A DNA stretch of 62,000 bases. It comes from Symbiodinium natans (lineage: Eukaryota > Sar > Dinophyceae > Suessiales > Symbiodiniaceae). Made by a program: the position numbers and the translations under genes. The DNA lies in assembly GCA_905221605.1 (NCBI GenBank), contig CAJNDS010002097.1, forward strand, positions 1-62,000, in the 5' to 3' direction. The notes below the pieces were generated by a model. The model did not search any database. It was not told where the DNA came from and saw nothing but the letters and a program-made list of their open reading frames with translations. Below, piece after piece: positions 61,942-62,000 of this stretch (the stretch's first letter is position 1; every line of letters starts with the position of its first letter).

Positions 61942-62000
61942 GGGATGTTCCCCCTTATTGTTCTCTTAACAGTCCTGAATAGGGATCATAATATGGGGGG
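61942..62000. mobile_element. MITE-like element, family A, cut by the window edge
   Basis: GGGATGTTCCCCCTTATTGT, TTAACAGTCCTGAATAGGGA and TCATAATATGGGGGG match the left two-thirds of family A. Confidence 0.7.

Larger units (their letters stand above)
56720..62000. other. Gene-free repeat mosaic to the right edge
   Basis: CCCTAAA at 58,188-58,290, 59,079-59,165, 59,482-59,642 and 61,330-61,378. CCCTTAAA nonamers at 57,080-57,205. TTTAGGG at 57,601-57,645, 58,380-58,408, 59,240-59,293, 60,215-60,260, 60,327-60,385 and 60,553-60,602. A GAGGAGGGAGG purine tract at 61,130-61,200. A frame at 56,818-57,051 (minus) is not convincing. Confidence 0.75.

Noticed and set aside
18306-62000. True chromosome end (telomere)
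   Set aside because: No array is terminal or long enough, orientation alternates, and unique sequence continues on both sides of every array.

Overview
This window looks like a gene-poor, repeat-saturated stretch of a nuclear eukaryotic genome, most likely a dinoflagellate (Symbiodiniaceae-like). The evidence is indirect: TTTAGGG-type telomeric repeats are scattered everywhere in both orientations; the exons are short, GC-rich and intron-split, and one splice fits a GC-AG intron; nearly all convincing coding signal is on the minus strand, as in unidirectional dinoflagellate gene blocks; and an 11-nt match to the 3' end of the dinoflagellate spliced leader lies just upstream of a small minus-strand ORF. 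Other TTTAGGG lineages (chromerids, cryptophytes, green algae) cannot be excluded. There are no bacterial operons, rRNA, tRNA or CRISPR arrays that I can see.

Layout. 1-820: 3' exons of an unrecognised minus-strand gene that runs off the left edge. 1.33-2.51 kb: a palindromic 21-bp satellite made of head-to-head telomeric heptamers. 2.77-4.63 kb (minus): a cytosine-5 DNA methyltransferase with motifs I, II, III, IV, VI, VIII, IX and X in order, split by introns. 5.3-14.5 kb (minus): a run of exons, including a SET-like domain interrupted by a telomere-repeat-bearing intron, acidic and alpha-helical exons with no recognised family, and a highly basic 79-aa ORF at the 5' (right) end. Whether this is one long chromatin-type gene joined to the methyltransferase or several genes cannot be decided without transcripts. 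14.7-18.1 kb: a higher-order tandem satellite (mature period about 519 bp).

From 18 kb to 62 kb the window is almost free of genes. It is a mosaic of perfect and degenerate (CCCTAAA)n or (TTTAGGG)n arrays, small palindromic MITE-like foldback elements of about ten families, G/C homopolymer runs, and AT-rich microsatellites. Gene remnants (all minus strand) occur at 26.0-28.0 kb (unrecognised), 30.36-30.75 kb (zinc-knuckle-like), 53.48-53.88 kb (tyrosine recombinase C-terminal domain) and possibly 56.1-56.5 kb (Gln/Pro-rich repeats). A striking foldback element with 45-bp internal repeats sits at 23.50-24.06 kb.

The most interesting themes are (i) the SET-like plus C5-methyltransferase block, which could be a fused chromatin/DNA methylation protein or a mobile-element-carried methyltransferase, and (ii) telomeric arrays embedded in or beside palindromic mini-elements. 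In at least one case (28.5-28.8 kb) arrays lie within both ends of such an element, suggesting that telomeric repeats are being added or inserted at internal sites. The many reading frames ending in ...GFRV or ...NPKP are artefacts of the telomeric heptamer and are not annotated as genes.
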